Shown here: in pieces, positions 38,001 through 49,368 of the stretch
How positions within the stretch are numbered: the first letter of the stretch is position 1
Layout of the letters: each line of letters starts with the position of its first letter
From: Gymnogyps californianus
Lineage: Eukaryota; Chordata; Aves; Accipitriformes; Cathartidae
DNA length: 64,000 nucleotides
Assembly: GCF_018139145.2 (NCBI RefSeq)
Contig: NC_059474.1
Location: forward strand, 44,782,344 to 44,846,343
Direction: 5' to 3'
Position numbers and translations under genes: made by a program
Notes under the pieces: generated by a model
What the model was told of the DNA's origin: nothing
Seen by the model: the letters and a program-made list of their open reading frames with translations, nothing else
Databases searched by the model: none

Positions 38001-40635
38001 TTCAGAAACTCGCATGCTGCCTTTCAGAGTTTGAGGTCTGCATCTACCTTTGGATCAAGTCTTGATTGTTAGATTGCATCCATGCAAGCATCAGTTCTGA
38101 TTCTCAATACGCAATTTGTATTTGTACAAACTTCCTTTAAACATATACTCATACATGCACACGGAGAGTTCAGTCAATTCAGCTGTTGTAGCACTGTGTT
38201 CAAATGAATCACAGTTACCATGCAAAACTGTTTTTTACCAGGTAAACCTTATGTTGTGCAAATCAAATGAAAAGGAGTAGTTTCAACAAAGTCAAAGGCA
38301 AGTCCAGCTCAGCTGAAAACTAGGTCCTTTGAAGCCCCACTCCCACTGAAGTTAAATGTCAACGTAGTGTTGTGCTGTCGTAGCATCACTTCACTCTCTA
38401 ATTCTATTGTGCAAGACATCTAGCACTTAGAAATTTATTTACAGTATCCAACCTTTAATGGGAGAAGTTACCGCATGTTCTAGCTTCTGCTACGCTTCAA
38501 ACTACTTCTGAGCTTGTTTTCTGTCCTGGAATAAGGCCATTTTCTTTAATTCGTGAGAACATTCAGATTTCAAGATTTAACGGTCTAATTAAAAATCTTG
38601 CTTATTCTAGGCATGAAGACAATGCATAGTGTGGGTTCTGCTGTAGTCCTAGAGTGGTATCATGATGTCATGTTACAGCATGCTGTGATTACACCAACTA
38701 GTAGTTTTAAACTAAATTCTTTCTATATGGCTTTTATCAGAATTTCGTATTTTTAGAAAGAGAGAAAATGTCAGTAGAATGTTTCCATGAATAACTACTA
38801 TTTATTTGTGTCAGAAATTGAGTAAGAAAAATTTTTATACACTGATTCCATATGAATCCACAGGGAAACTAGACAAATTCTCCACTTTCTTTAGATGCAT
38901 TGCCATTGACATCTGAAGAATATAAATTTTTAAAAGTGTACAAAGTTTATTTAAAATGAGATGCTGTTATCTGAAGTGCATACTATCTTTTTACAAACTA
39001 TACAATCAACCAGCTAGTTGATAAACATATCTATGAAAGATCACAATCAATGCCCTTTTCAAAGCAGATTTTATGGTATCGGCATGTCTAAAAAGAACAG
39101 ACATTTACAGTAATTTTGTAGACTGACAACAGGCTTCCTAGGGTGCTTTGGTACTTCTTGTTTTATTTATTTTTACATCTGTAAAGGAACATGTATATAT
39201 AGCTCTCTGATAGATACATTATGTTTTTCTTATGATTTTATAAAAGTTAATTGAATAATTATGGTTATATAAAATATCCAGTGCCACACTAAATCCATAT
39301 ACTCATTTATAAGACGTAACTGTTAAATAGTTACTCTTCACCTTTCTTGCTTTCCCATACTCTTTACCTGTACTTCTAAACAGAGATAGCCATGGATACA
39401 TATGAAAGCCAAGTTAAATAAATAATTAAAAAATAAAATTAGTGGTAGTATGCCTCTAATTTTGGAAAACTGCTTTTTTCCAAAACTGCAAAGGTTTACC
39501 TGCAGGGCTGTTTGTTGGTATAGACAAGTTTGACCATCTTTTTTATGATGATTTTCCAAAACTCCAGAATAGGGTGTGATGTTAAATTTTAGGGTTTTTT
39601 TCTATACAGAGAAATTTGAAACTCCTGTTAAGCTCTGCCAGTATGAATCTGTTCAAGGTTTCAAGATCTTAGAGATGAGGGGTTACATATAGACACTGAT
39701 TACAAAGTTTCAGCTATCCAGTTTTCTTGATTGCTGTTCTTTCACTTAGTTGAAACTATGTGTTGCAAGACAAAATTCTAATACTGGGTTTAAACCATGA
39801 CACAGCTGATCTTCACTCATCTTTGTACAAGTTACAAAAAATGTTGACATTTCAAGTCTAGTGCAATGACTTAAAAATCTGGGTATGACTTATTTTCAGG
39901 TTTGTTTTAGTTCTGCTGATGAAAGGGCTACCATGTTTTCCTTTATATGTAGGTTTGTAATTTCTGCTGATATAAAAAGGAGATGTGAAACACATATTTT
40001 TAAAAACAAAACGTGAAATAAAAGCTCAATATATTCTTGACCTCCGGTGCTGAAAAGAACAGCCTGTTTTCTGTTTGAAGTTCTCATTCATTGTAGTGCC
40101 ATGTTCCAAATATCCCATTCATTTAAATTACAGGAATAGAGTACTACACAACACTGGGGTTGACCAAACAAAGGTTTCCTTTCAATGGTCTATTTTTATG
40201 CTCTATTTATAATACTGTAGCGGGTATTTTAGGAAAACTACTATTAAGCAAATAGTTCTATAGTACTGAATTTTCAAGTATGTTTTAGCTGTCTGGTTTG
40301 GCAGCCCAGTTTAAGAAAACAAATGATAGGCTTTGCAGTAACAGCTCATTAGACAGAAGGGTGGGCCTGACCTTAAGGCCTGACTTCAGAGATTTGAGTT
40401 ATCAGTTTTGCATGACCCTTGGCTAATCTCTTATCTCTGTGTGCTTCAATTCTCTTATCTATAGAAGGAGGGATAATACTCTTTTTGCTTTCTTTCATTG
40501 TAAACTCTTACTATGCTTACTATACATGAAGCCAGTAGGACCACTAGTGTGGTGCTGACTTTGGTACTGTTACAGTAATACATTCTATGTTATTATTAAG
40601 GTAATTCCATAAAGATGTAATGTTAGGTGTTAAAA

Positions 40636-40665
40636 TATATATGTATATATTATTAATATATAAAA
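40636..40665. repeat. TA-rich simple sequence
   Basis: Imperfect ATATAT/ATTAATA runs; low complexity only. Confidence 0.8.
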
Positions 40666-40699
40666 GTATAAACAAAAAATGGACTTTCACCGTTCTGTG

Positions 40700-41167
40700 C
40701 TGGAGTCTGACATTATTTCACCCTAAATACTGCCCTACACACAGCCTGAACTGAGTAGTCAACAGCACGTCCAGTTTCTCTCAGTCTGAACAGTAGAGAC
40801 CATTAAGAGTCCCCGTGGACAGATCCTTCTTAATGCCACTGGAAATCCACCTCAGGTACCCGATGTTTGATTTGGTCTTTTAACTTTCACTAGCTGTTAT
40901 GACAGCCAAAGAATTTATACAGAATGTTTCAACCAGGTAAGTTTCACGTACATCCTCCCATCACCACCCTCCGTTTCTTCCCCCCCCTTCCTAGGGTGTG
41001 CGCCAGGGGCCTTTGTTCCAGGTCTTGCAGAATGTGACAGACAGGGACTGCTGAAGATGGGACTGCGGTGGCTCTATCAGGTCAGCTGTTGTCGATCTGG
41101 ACTTCTGACTAACTTCTCGGTTTCATTGTTGCTCCTTTAAAACACTGAAAAGCCCATTGTGAAATTG
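40700..41167 (-). other. Possible APELA 3' noncoding exon (start supported, end unknown)
   Basis: On the minus strand a long pyrimidine tract runs straight into CAG (acceptor at 41169-41168), the best unassigned acceptor I saw downstream of APELA. No polyadenylation hexamer is close; the nearest minus-strand AATAAA pair is at 39162-39171. The assignment is inference from splice signals and expected gene structure only. Confidence 0.3.
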
Positions 41168-43219
41168 CTGGGGGAAAAAAAAAAGAGAGAAATAGCCGTT
41201 AATGAGAGATTTAGTAGTCTAATGTCTCATACAAAGTAGAATATATTATTTATGAAATACATGGTTGAAATTTGGGGTAATGTTTCTTAATTTGGAAATT
41301 TCAGCTAAAAAGATTAAGAAAAAAACAATCAAAAAGCCAAAAGCAAGAAGGCTTCTAATATAAGACTTTCTTCCACTTTTTTTTGTCCCATGTTTTGCCT
41401 ACGTAACTGATGAAAAATCAAGTTCAGTCCTCTCGTCATTTCAAATGTTGTTGCGAAAAAGAGAGGCTGCTATGCTCATCCCAGCTTCCAACCACCTGTT
41501 GAAATTCAGGCTTAAGGGTCTATCCTGTTTGCATCTGCAAATAGCTTTATCCATATGTACAACTCCATTGAGATCAATAAGATTACTCATGTGAGTCAAG
41601 TTACCCAGGCAAGTAAATATTTGCTAAATTAGGGCTAAAACTGGAAGGGAATGTAAACGTAGATGGTAAATCCTACTTAAGATAAAGGAGCTGAGCACCC
41701 ACAATGATGACTGGAGTTAAGAGAGTTAGTTCAGGTGCCTGTCACCCCTTACTCCCCAGTCAAGCTTTATGGATTGCTAAACAGCTTTATAAAGCAGAAT
41801 TATCTTTAGCTAAATGTCTACAAAATGTATGATGAATTAATAAGTACACTATTTTGCTTTGTCATTGACTTCTGTTACAAGAAATCGGCTCCCCACAGAA
41901 GAGGAGATAACACTGAAAATACCTTTTATCTTGATATTCTGTAGGGAAAATAATTCCAGTGTAAGTGCACATGTATCGTGCAGCTACTGCAGTCTCAAGG
42001 AAAATGCATTATACACTGTTTCAGAGCACATTAGAGAAAATGTAGATGCTTTCTGCACAATCTCCAGATCATGGATGCCCAACTGGAGGAAGGGGGGTTA
42101 AATTTACTTTTCTTAGGAACTGAAGCAAGATATTCAGAATCGATTCAAGAAGTCTCTGGGCCTAAATTCCACTGTCCCTGTCATTCAGTCTCTGCATGCT
42201 GAGTGAATTGATCTGATTGCTTATCTTTTTAGGTCGATGCTTAAACTGATGAGGGAATCTCATTTAATCTGTCTGTTGTTGAAATGAACGCAGTGAGGAG
42301 ACATGGCATTCAGTAGTAAAGCATCCTCCTGGCATGTCCCTCTTTCTACTTGCAGCTCAATTCTGCCACTCAGTATGCAGCCTGTCTGAGATTAAACTTA
42401 AGATATGGTAATCTTTTTTCAGCCTTACCAACTTGCCAGTTTACCATCCCATATGCATATTCCACGTGTTTATAGGCCAGCACTATAGAGTGGAATGGTA
42501 CCTTTTTGCATGGCTGTTTTGGGAGTGGTGTAGGCTCTTTTCACCATGGCAGTTCATGCATTCACAAGGTTCTTGGTACAGGGTTGTTAAAAGTTTGACT
42601 GTGGTCTCCTTTTCACTGTTAACCACTTAGTAAATCGAAACATCTTGGGTCCACAGAGTGCAGGTTCTGCCATCATTTATTTATGATGCTGTCATGCCTG
42701 GGGCTACAACATTATTTTAATATATGAGTTTAGAAGATGCAAAACTACTGACTGCATGTTTTATTCATTCGTAAATGGCAAGAGCGCCTTGGTTTCCTTT
42801 TGATGCCTACCCTATTTGCATATGCTACCTGTGTGCTTCTACAGTCACTTAGTATTTGAATGTATATACCCTCATCAGCTATAAAGCATTAATGTTTTGC
42901 ACTTGTATAGCCTTTCTTGCAAGGAGCTCAAAGTCTTTCGCTGACAATGATTAAGAATTACAGTCCCCTTTGAAGTGGGTAAATGCTACTACCTTCATGT
43001 TACTGACGGGCAGAGTGAGGTGACTTTGCCCTACGTCCAACAGGAAAAAAGCGTCAGTGCTTGAAGTGCCGGAGCACCCTCTCCAGCTACCGCTTTGTGC
43101 GGCCTTTACACTCATTACACTGTTTGCCCCGCAGCTTTGCCAATAGTCTTAAACGTTTGTAGGGCAGTCGTTCGCCCTATTTGGCAGGTTCAGGTTATTT
43201 TTCACTCTGCCTCAGCGAA

Positions 43220-43900
43220 GGCATTTGCGCGGGGAGCGGTGGCCCGGGAGGGGGATGAGGCGGCGGCAAGCGAGACCGGCACCCCGGTGCGAAGCCGGCC
43301 GCCCGCCGGGGAGCTCAGGGGGAGCGACGGCCCCGCGTCCCACCGTGCGCCTGCCCAAAGCCCCGTTTGCAAAACAAACCAAGGCAGACCAGATGCCATC
43401 ACACCTGTGGTTTGGCTTGCTTCGTCAAATCCCTCTTAAACTGTTCCGAAAACGCAGGTGTAAATTAGGAAACGTGCTTATTGCGGAGAGCGCGCGCGGC
43501 CGCAGCCCGCACAGCGCCTCTGGAGAAACCTTGCAGGGAGGCGGCGGTAATTGCGCCCACCCGGCGCGATTACCCGACACGCGTGGATTACCTCGGCCAC
43601 GCTCCGCCGGGGGCTCAGGGGAAGGGCACCCTGGAGTGGAGCGGCATGCAGCGCCGGTGGAAGCAGCTGTGCCGGTGGAGCTTCCTGCGCAGGGCCAGGT
43701 TGACTGCGGAGAGAGGGAGGGAGGCAGGCAGGGCGCGAGGGGAGGTCGCCGGCAATGTGCCCCGCTAGTCGCGGCGCGGGGGCGAGCGGTCCTGCCCTCC
43801 CCGGGACGGGGCAGCCCCGGCCCCGCCGCTCCCCGGCGGCTACCGCTGCCCTCTCCCGCGCCTCCCGTGCCCGCGGTGCTTCCCGGCAGCAGGTTTGCAA
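43220..43900. promoter_or_regulatory. CpG island over APELA exon 2
   Basis: This CpG-dense block covers the second coding exon and most of the intron of APELA, ending about 400 bases short of the start codon. The 259-codon plus-strand frame at 43225-44004 and its minus-strand counterparts are compositional artefacts that overlap the real APELA exon in other frames. Confidence 0.7.
43592..43703 (-). CDS. APELA: APELA exon 2 (mature peptide; coding to 43615)
   Basis: The acceptor is CTCTCCGCAG. The coding part gives the last two bases of Ile26, 28 codons and TGA at 43617-43615. A plausible donor, GAG|GTAATCC, lies at 43591, 23 bases after the stop. This would fit a gene with a separate noncoding last exon, as I recall for human APELA. 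If that donor is unused, the exon simply continues left as 3' UTR. Confidence 0.88.
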
Positions 43901-44294
43901 CAGCTGCCTACCTTGAGTCCCAATTTATTCCACACCCCCCCCCCCCCCCAAAGTTGCCAGACTCCTGCGATACCTGGATGCATCATCTCACACTGCCGCT
44001 ATAAGTAGAGATGACGCGCACAGATCGAGGCAGCAAACCGCTTCGTAAAACTCGTGGCAGCGGAAGCCAGGCAGCTACAAACTCATCCCGGAGGGCAGAA
44101 ACCGCGTGTTGGGTGCGAGTAGAGAAACACGCCAGAGGTGCCCACGGCAGGCACGAACACACCACCACCCCCCACCCACCCCCCCGGGCACATGGAGGCA
44201 CGCTGAGGCATCACTTACTTGGCCTCTGTCCGTCGGCAGGGAGGAGGCTCGCCAGCAGAAAAAACACGATACAAAGGAGCAGTTGGAGTCTCAT
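43615..44294 (-). CDS. APELA: APELA (ELABELA/Toddler), apelin receptor early endogenous ligand
   Basis: APELA is a secreted peptide hormone that activates the apelin receptor APLNR, acting in gastrulation, heart and vessel development and fluid balance. Exon 1 coding part is 44294-44219 and exon 2 coding part is 43703-43615. They join at A|TC to make isoleucine, for 165 bases and 54 residues, the human length. Residues 1-22 form a signal peptide (MRLQLLLCIVFFLLASLLPA then DG) with cleavage expected before Gln23. The predicted 32-residue mature peptide starts QRPINLALRRKLHR and ends RRCMPLHSRVPFP, which matches the invariant C-terminus of the family. The two mature-peptide cysteines at positions 17 and 22 are kept. 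Its position next to TMEM192 and its opposite orientation match human 4q32. The identification rests on remembered family sequence and is firm. Confidence 0.96.
43704..44218 (-). other. APELA intron 1
   Basis: A 515-base intron bounded by GTAAGTG and CTCTCCGCAG. It is GC-rich and contains a C16 homopolymer at 43935-43950. Confidence 0.9.
43935..43950. repeat. C16 homopolymer
   Basis: A run of 16 C in the APELA intron; length is prone to sequencing error. Confidence 0.9.
44219..44294 (-). CDS. APELA: APELA coding exon 1 (signal peptide)
   Basis: Twenty-five codons plus one base, ending CCA A before the perfect donor GTAAGTG at 44218. The start context is CAGACATGA with G at -3. Read without splicing, the frame soon ends (44211), which hides the true gene. 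Confidence 0.94.
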
Positions 44295-44339
44295 GTCTGC
44301 GGTCAGCGTAAAGGCGCGCTCTGAGGGTGCGTATGCATG

Positions 44340-44348
44340 TATATATAG
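44340..44348 (-). promoter_or_regulatory. TATA box of APELA
   Basis: The minus strand reads CTATATATA about 45 bases upstream of the ATG. With normal TATA spacing, transcription would start near 44312-44318 and leave a leader of only about 20 bases. A CACGTG E-box lies further upstream at 44427-44432. Confidence 0.6.
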
Positions 44349-44426
44349 GCGAAGAAATGTATAGAATAGCCACCCGCGTGGCTGTAAGAGGCCGGCAGCG
44401 CGGCAGGCAGCCCCCCCTGCCTGGCT

Positions 44427-44432
44427 CACGTG
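44427..44432. promoter_or_regulatory. CACGTG E-box upstream of APELA
   Basis: A perfect palindromic E-box (USF/MYC type) lies about 80 bases upstream of the TATA box. Function is inferred from position. Confidence 0.35.
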
Positions 44433-44561
44433 CCAGTGGCAAGCTGGGGAGCCAGCCGCCAGCGGCGTTTTCCAGCAAGGTTAATGTTCAGGCAGGGGCA
44501 AGGTTCCTGGTTTGCACTGCGGTCAGTGCCTGCCTCGCTTCCCTTCTCCCTTTCCTCTCTC

Positions 44562-44577
44562 TTTTTTTTTTTTTTTT
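44562..44577. repeat. T16 homopolymer
   Basis: A poly-T run within a T/C-rich stretch upstream of APELA. Confidence 0.9.
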
Positions 44578-47500
44578 GTCACTCCCCCTTATTTTCCATA
44601 AGCAAACAATGCAGGAATGAAAAGTCCGTGTAAACAGTAGCTTCTGTCAATGCATTAGGGGCAAGGAGCCTCTCGAACAATGCAGCGACTTCACTTTAAA
44701 TTCAGCCCAGGCAGGAAAAAAAATATGTAAAACAAGCCCCGATCTTCCCTCCCCCATTTGCAACTGTTTAAACTTTGCATTGCCCATATTGGTCCCACAT
44801 GCAGAAAGCAATGGCAGTGGCAGGAAGTGTCGTCCCCCCCCCCCGTCCCCGTCCCCCCCGCTTTGTCCCTCCTGAAAGCGAGGGCTGGGAAGTCCCCCCA
44901 AGCAAGGGTCTCCTCGCAGCTCAAATGCTTTCTCTCTTCTCTAAACTAGCTGCGAAGTTGTGGCTATTCAAAGTGAAACTGGTAGCAGTTAAGGCTAATC
45001 GATGTCTTTTGTATCGTCAAGTATTTTTAAAGGATCAGAATATTCTGGAATTAATTTGCGAGATTTTTTTTTACCATGTCGGGTAAAATAGAAGTATTAC
45101 ACGGTGCATCTGTTACAACAATGCCATTTTGGGGAAAGCAGTTTTGGATGGGACGTTACGTTTGCGTAACCCACCTGTACATTGCATTATATTTGTACCA
45201 GGTTATGGTGGGTGCTCGCTTTAACAAACCACGCTGACACCAGCTGGTGTGATAACCGCGCAGATATGCAAGCCTGAAGAGAAGACAGACAAACCCTGCG
45301 AAATGTGTTAGCAGCAGTGGTGGTTTTGAAATCCAGTGAATTACTGGTATCAGTTAAAATTCGACTGGTCCTTTTCTTATTTTCAACCTGCTGATTTCTT
45401 GGGATGGAATAGCATCTAGTGATTTGGAAAATGAAAATTTGTCCCTTTTTGGAAAAAGTTCGTGTTTTAAAATACGCAGGAATGAGTACATTTCTGTATA
45501 GATTAAATACTACTGTTATTAATAGATAAGTATTATCGAAAGATGTCTAAAGTTATTCTTTGCCTAATTCCCTAAAGAGTGGAATATATGTTTTTTTTAA
45601 ATTAAATTGCCCCTATATTTTTTCCTCCATTGTGGGTTTTCCCATTTTCTTTAAAAGCCCGTTTAACTCAATAGTGCATGCTAGTCCCTCCTCATAGAGT
45701 TATACATCATTACTGGGTTACTTGGTTTGTCTAGGTAAGGTATACCTGTATGAATTAAAAGACAACTTGCAGCTTGAATGCATGGTGGAAATAGTTATTA
45801 AATGTTATTTTAAAATTATGTCAAGACGGCTGAGGAAGATGTCTCAGACAAAGCAGTAACAAAGGAAATCTTCTGCTGGTTGATCATATTGGTCTGTCAT
45901 AAGGAGCACACGCTTCCCAGTGTTCCCCAAGCATCTGTACAGCTTGGTGGTCATTACGTTTTCTCTGTACTATCTCTGGCCTTTAAACTAGACTTCTGTT
46001 TAATATTGATGCCACTAGCTCAGCTGAAATCAGGGTCCCATGGTGCCAGTGACAGAATTGTCCTAAAGAGGCTATCATTTCAAATAGAACGGTGATGGAG
46101 AAGGAGAGAAGTGATGCGGCCAGGTCACACAGGGAGTTTGTGACAGAATCAGGGTTACATACTCAATATCCTAAATCTCACTCTGGCGCTGTCCCCACCG
46201 GGACACCTTTAGGGATGCATTCACTTGTTCACCATGAATGAGAACACGCTGGCCACCTCGTTCATACAGCCCTGCAAATGATGATGACTTTCATTCAGCA
46301 GTGAGCTATATAAGGTTCAGACTCATAACCTTAAGGTGAAAAGTAGTATAGACTTCAAAGTGATAGGGACTCTAAATAGCTAAAAGGGCAGAAAGAATGC
46401 ATAGACTATTGCCAGTCCCCTCGGGCTATCTAGGCCTCTTCTGCACTTCTATGTGGTGAAGTTTAGACATTCTGAGGAGACATTAAATTATAAGGGAATT
46501 GAGTAAGATACAATATTTAAGTGCAATATTTATCTTTTTTTTACCTTAGTTTACTGAGCTGTTCATTCCACAGTTACTCTGTGCAAAAGTTTACAAAGGT
46601 TTGTTTGACTAATAAAGTCCAAGTCACTGTAACATGACTGTCACAGGTTTCTTGTAATTTTCATGTAAGCTACAGTAATAATTCGATGCTTACCCACTGA
46701 AGAAATTTCTAAAATGTATTACAGTCCCACTCTAGAATTCATAGTTCTGTTGCAAGCAGCTTTCCTTCAGGTACTTACTTTCATGTGGCATACCGCTAGT
46801 TGAAATTAGACAAAGAACAACTAGGCAGAATGTAGTGATGTAACAGTTCTGCCTTTTTCACAGTGTTTGCTGGTGGTTTTTGTGTTGGGGTTTTTTTAAT
46901 TGGCTTAAGAGGAAAGGGAATGTAAAGTACGTAGGAAAGCTGGAGGTCTGTAGATAATGCTTTATGAGCTAGAAGAATTTGTTCTTTGAATCAAAAGCTT
47001 CCCTTCTCTCTTATAATCTGAAAGGAACACGATAAAGGGATAATGATTTCAGCATTTATTACTTGTATCATTGCTATTTTTCCAGCAGGCACTCTGTTCC
47101 CTACCTCCCCCTTGATAGGATCAAAATAGTCAGATTATCAGTTTACTTCCAGAAAGTGAAAAAAATAGTTAGCACATCGCAGAAATAATTTCAAAAGTTA
47201 CAAGGAAAATTTAGGACTGCCTTTCCTGGATATCAAACATTAACTGTAAGTAACACACATGACATTGTCTTCTGCTTGGCATGTTTCAGTAAGTCGTATT
47301 CAGTACTGTATCACTTCACTGGATATAAATTGTTCTGCATGACATTTTCAGTACAGAGTGACTGTTACTGTCTATTTATTTGGGGAAAAAATAATTTGAA
47401 ATCATTGTGCCACTTCTAAGAATAAGATTGGGAGAAATAAGAGAAAAGTGACTGAGGGAATATCAAATTATTTTGTCACATACAGAAAAATATAAATCTT

Positions 47501-49346
47501 TCAATAATTTAAATGAGAAAGCAAGTGATTGGAAGCACAAAAGATAAAATAATAGGTAGGAGCAGTAAAATTCATAGTAATAAGAAGCAGAATAAGCAGA
47601 GTTGGATGATAACAACAGGAGAGAGAGATAATTGGGCACTTCCTAGTACGGAGTAAGGGATTAATTAGCAATTATTGGGCTGCTAGTCAGAAATTGAATC
47701 CTACCTTTCCTTTGAAGGTCAGCACATAACTATAAACTCTAGTGTTTATCGTTAATCTTTGAGAACAGCTTTCAAATGCTATCAGTATAAAATGTTAAAC
47801 AAAGCTTCTCAAGTACAGGAATTAATTGTTATATATGGCAATACTGTTTTCAACCTCTGTATCTCAGATACCCCCTTGGATAACATCTCTTCCCCTCCTA
47901 GATATCCGTAAAAATACATTGATCATTGTGGATCTCTACTGTGGTATGAGAAGACATGCCAAGTGCTCAGCAGAGTGACAGTAACAGTGAAAATTCTTGT
48001 TTATTTTGACTTAGAAGTGTCAGATAAGATATAATATCAGAGTTTCTAATCAGACTTTCTAACTTTGTGTTCCCCAAATTCATCCATCCTGCTGATCCGG
48101 AGGAATTATTTCACTAACCAGACAAGATCAGGGATAAAAACGTTTACTTCAAAAGAATTTGTTGAAGCAAATAATCAAGTCCAATGGCAAATGTCATTAG
48201 AAAAAGTTCTAGGCTTTTCATAGTTCCTTTCTATTCCATTGCAAGACAGTATATGAGCTGTGCAACAAATGAAAGAAAAAATGCAAAAAAATTATGTGAG
48301 CTGCTGCTTGAGTGGAAAAAGTTGGCAAAGATGCTCAAAGGCATAAATTTTGAAATGTTGTTTAGGCATCTGTGATGTATTTTTTTCACCACAAATTTCA
48401 CTGGGATTATTATCTCATGGTTTTATTGGGTCTGTGTGCCAGCTACGAATATAAAGGATGGTTTTTCTTCAGCCCAGGGTACAGCATCAGAAGCCAAATA
48501 TAATGTTTGCCTTCTTCATTGACTATAATCATGAAGACTACTTTTTCTAGACAAAACTCATTAGTTCGAAAATTATGATTTCAGGAGAAAATGATGGACT
48601 TTGTCATGATTTTAATCTGTGCTTGGAAATGAAAACCTACTCAGAAACTAAAACCCGTTCCTCCTCTTTTGCATTTTATGCTTTTTCTTGGGGAGGGGGG
48701 GGAAGCGCTTCCCTGCCTGTTTGTGCTCAGCTGCCTTTCCTGCCTGGGGGGTCACAGTGCTCCGGAAGAACATGGTCATCATCAGGCAGAAGGAATGCGC
48801 GCCAGTAACCTGACACTGGAAACAGATGTGCTGAAGGAAAGGAAATGGGGGACGGCTCAGACTAGGCTAAACCTTGTATAATTTTGACTTTTTTTTTTTT
48901 CTGAGAGGTTTTCCATGTGCATTGCAGAGATGCACAGCCTAGAAGGTACATTTTCTTTAATTTTAAACTGAGAAGAAAGTTTGCTGCATCCATGGCAGCA
49001 TCTCCAGGGTCTTACTGCTGTACAAGTCATAATTATAATTATTAGAATAATAATAAAAGGCAAAAAAACATTTTCTGGTATACTTCATGCTGTCTTACTT
49101 CTGTAACCCTACAATCTGTAGGGCTGATTTCATTAAATACAATTAAAGTAATACCAGCGATGTACCTGAATAATCATAAAGTCCCTCCTAGACAAATAAT
49201 GATTTCATCAGTTACCTACAGAACTGTATTGATGGATTTTCCTTTTTACTTAAGGAAAACACATTTACATGGGCTTAAAGGTGCACTTATTTTTCAGTTG
49301 TTTTCCATCCCTAACAAGTAAATTTGATTCTAAGATTCATCTAGGA

Positions 49347-49368
49347 AATATATATATATATATATATG
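49347..49368. repeat. TA dinucleotide microsatellite
   Basis: About ten uninterrupted TA units, likely polymorphic. Confidence 0.95.

Larger units (their letters stand above)
35056..43591. other. TMEM192-APELA spacer, including possible APELA 3' intron and UTR
   Basis: This is the interval between the convergent ends of TMEM192 and APELA. It is mostly AT-rich, with a GC-rich patch at about 35690-36460 and a TA-rich run at 40636-40665. A strong minus-strand splice acceptor at 41168-41169 may start a noncoding APELA exon. No protein-coding exon was recognised. Confidence 0.65.

Noticed and set aside
43225..44004. 259-codon plus-strand open frame
   Set aside because: GC-driven frame antisense to APELA exon 2, with no recognisable domain and overlapping a confirmed exon.
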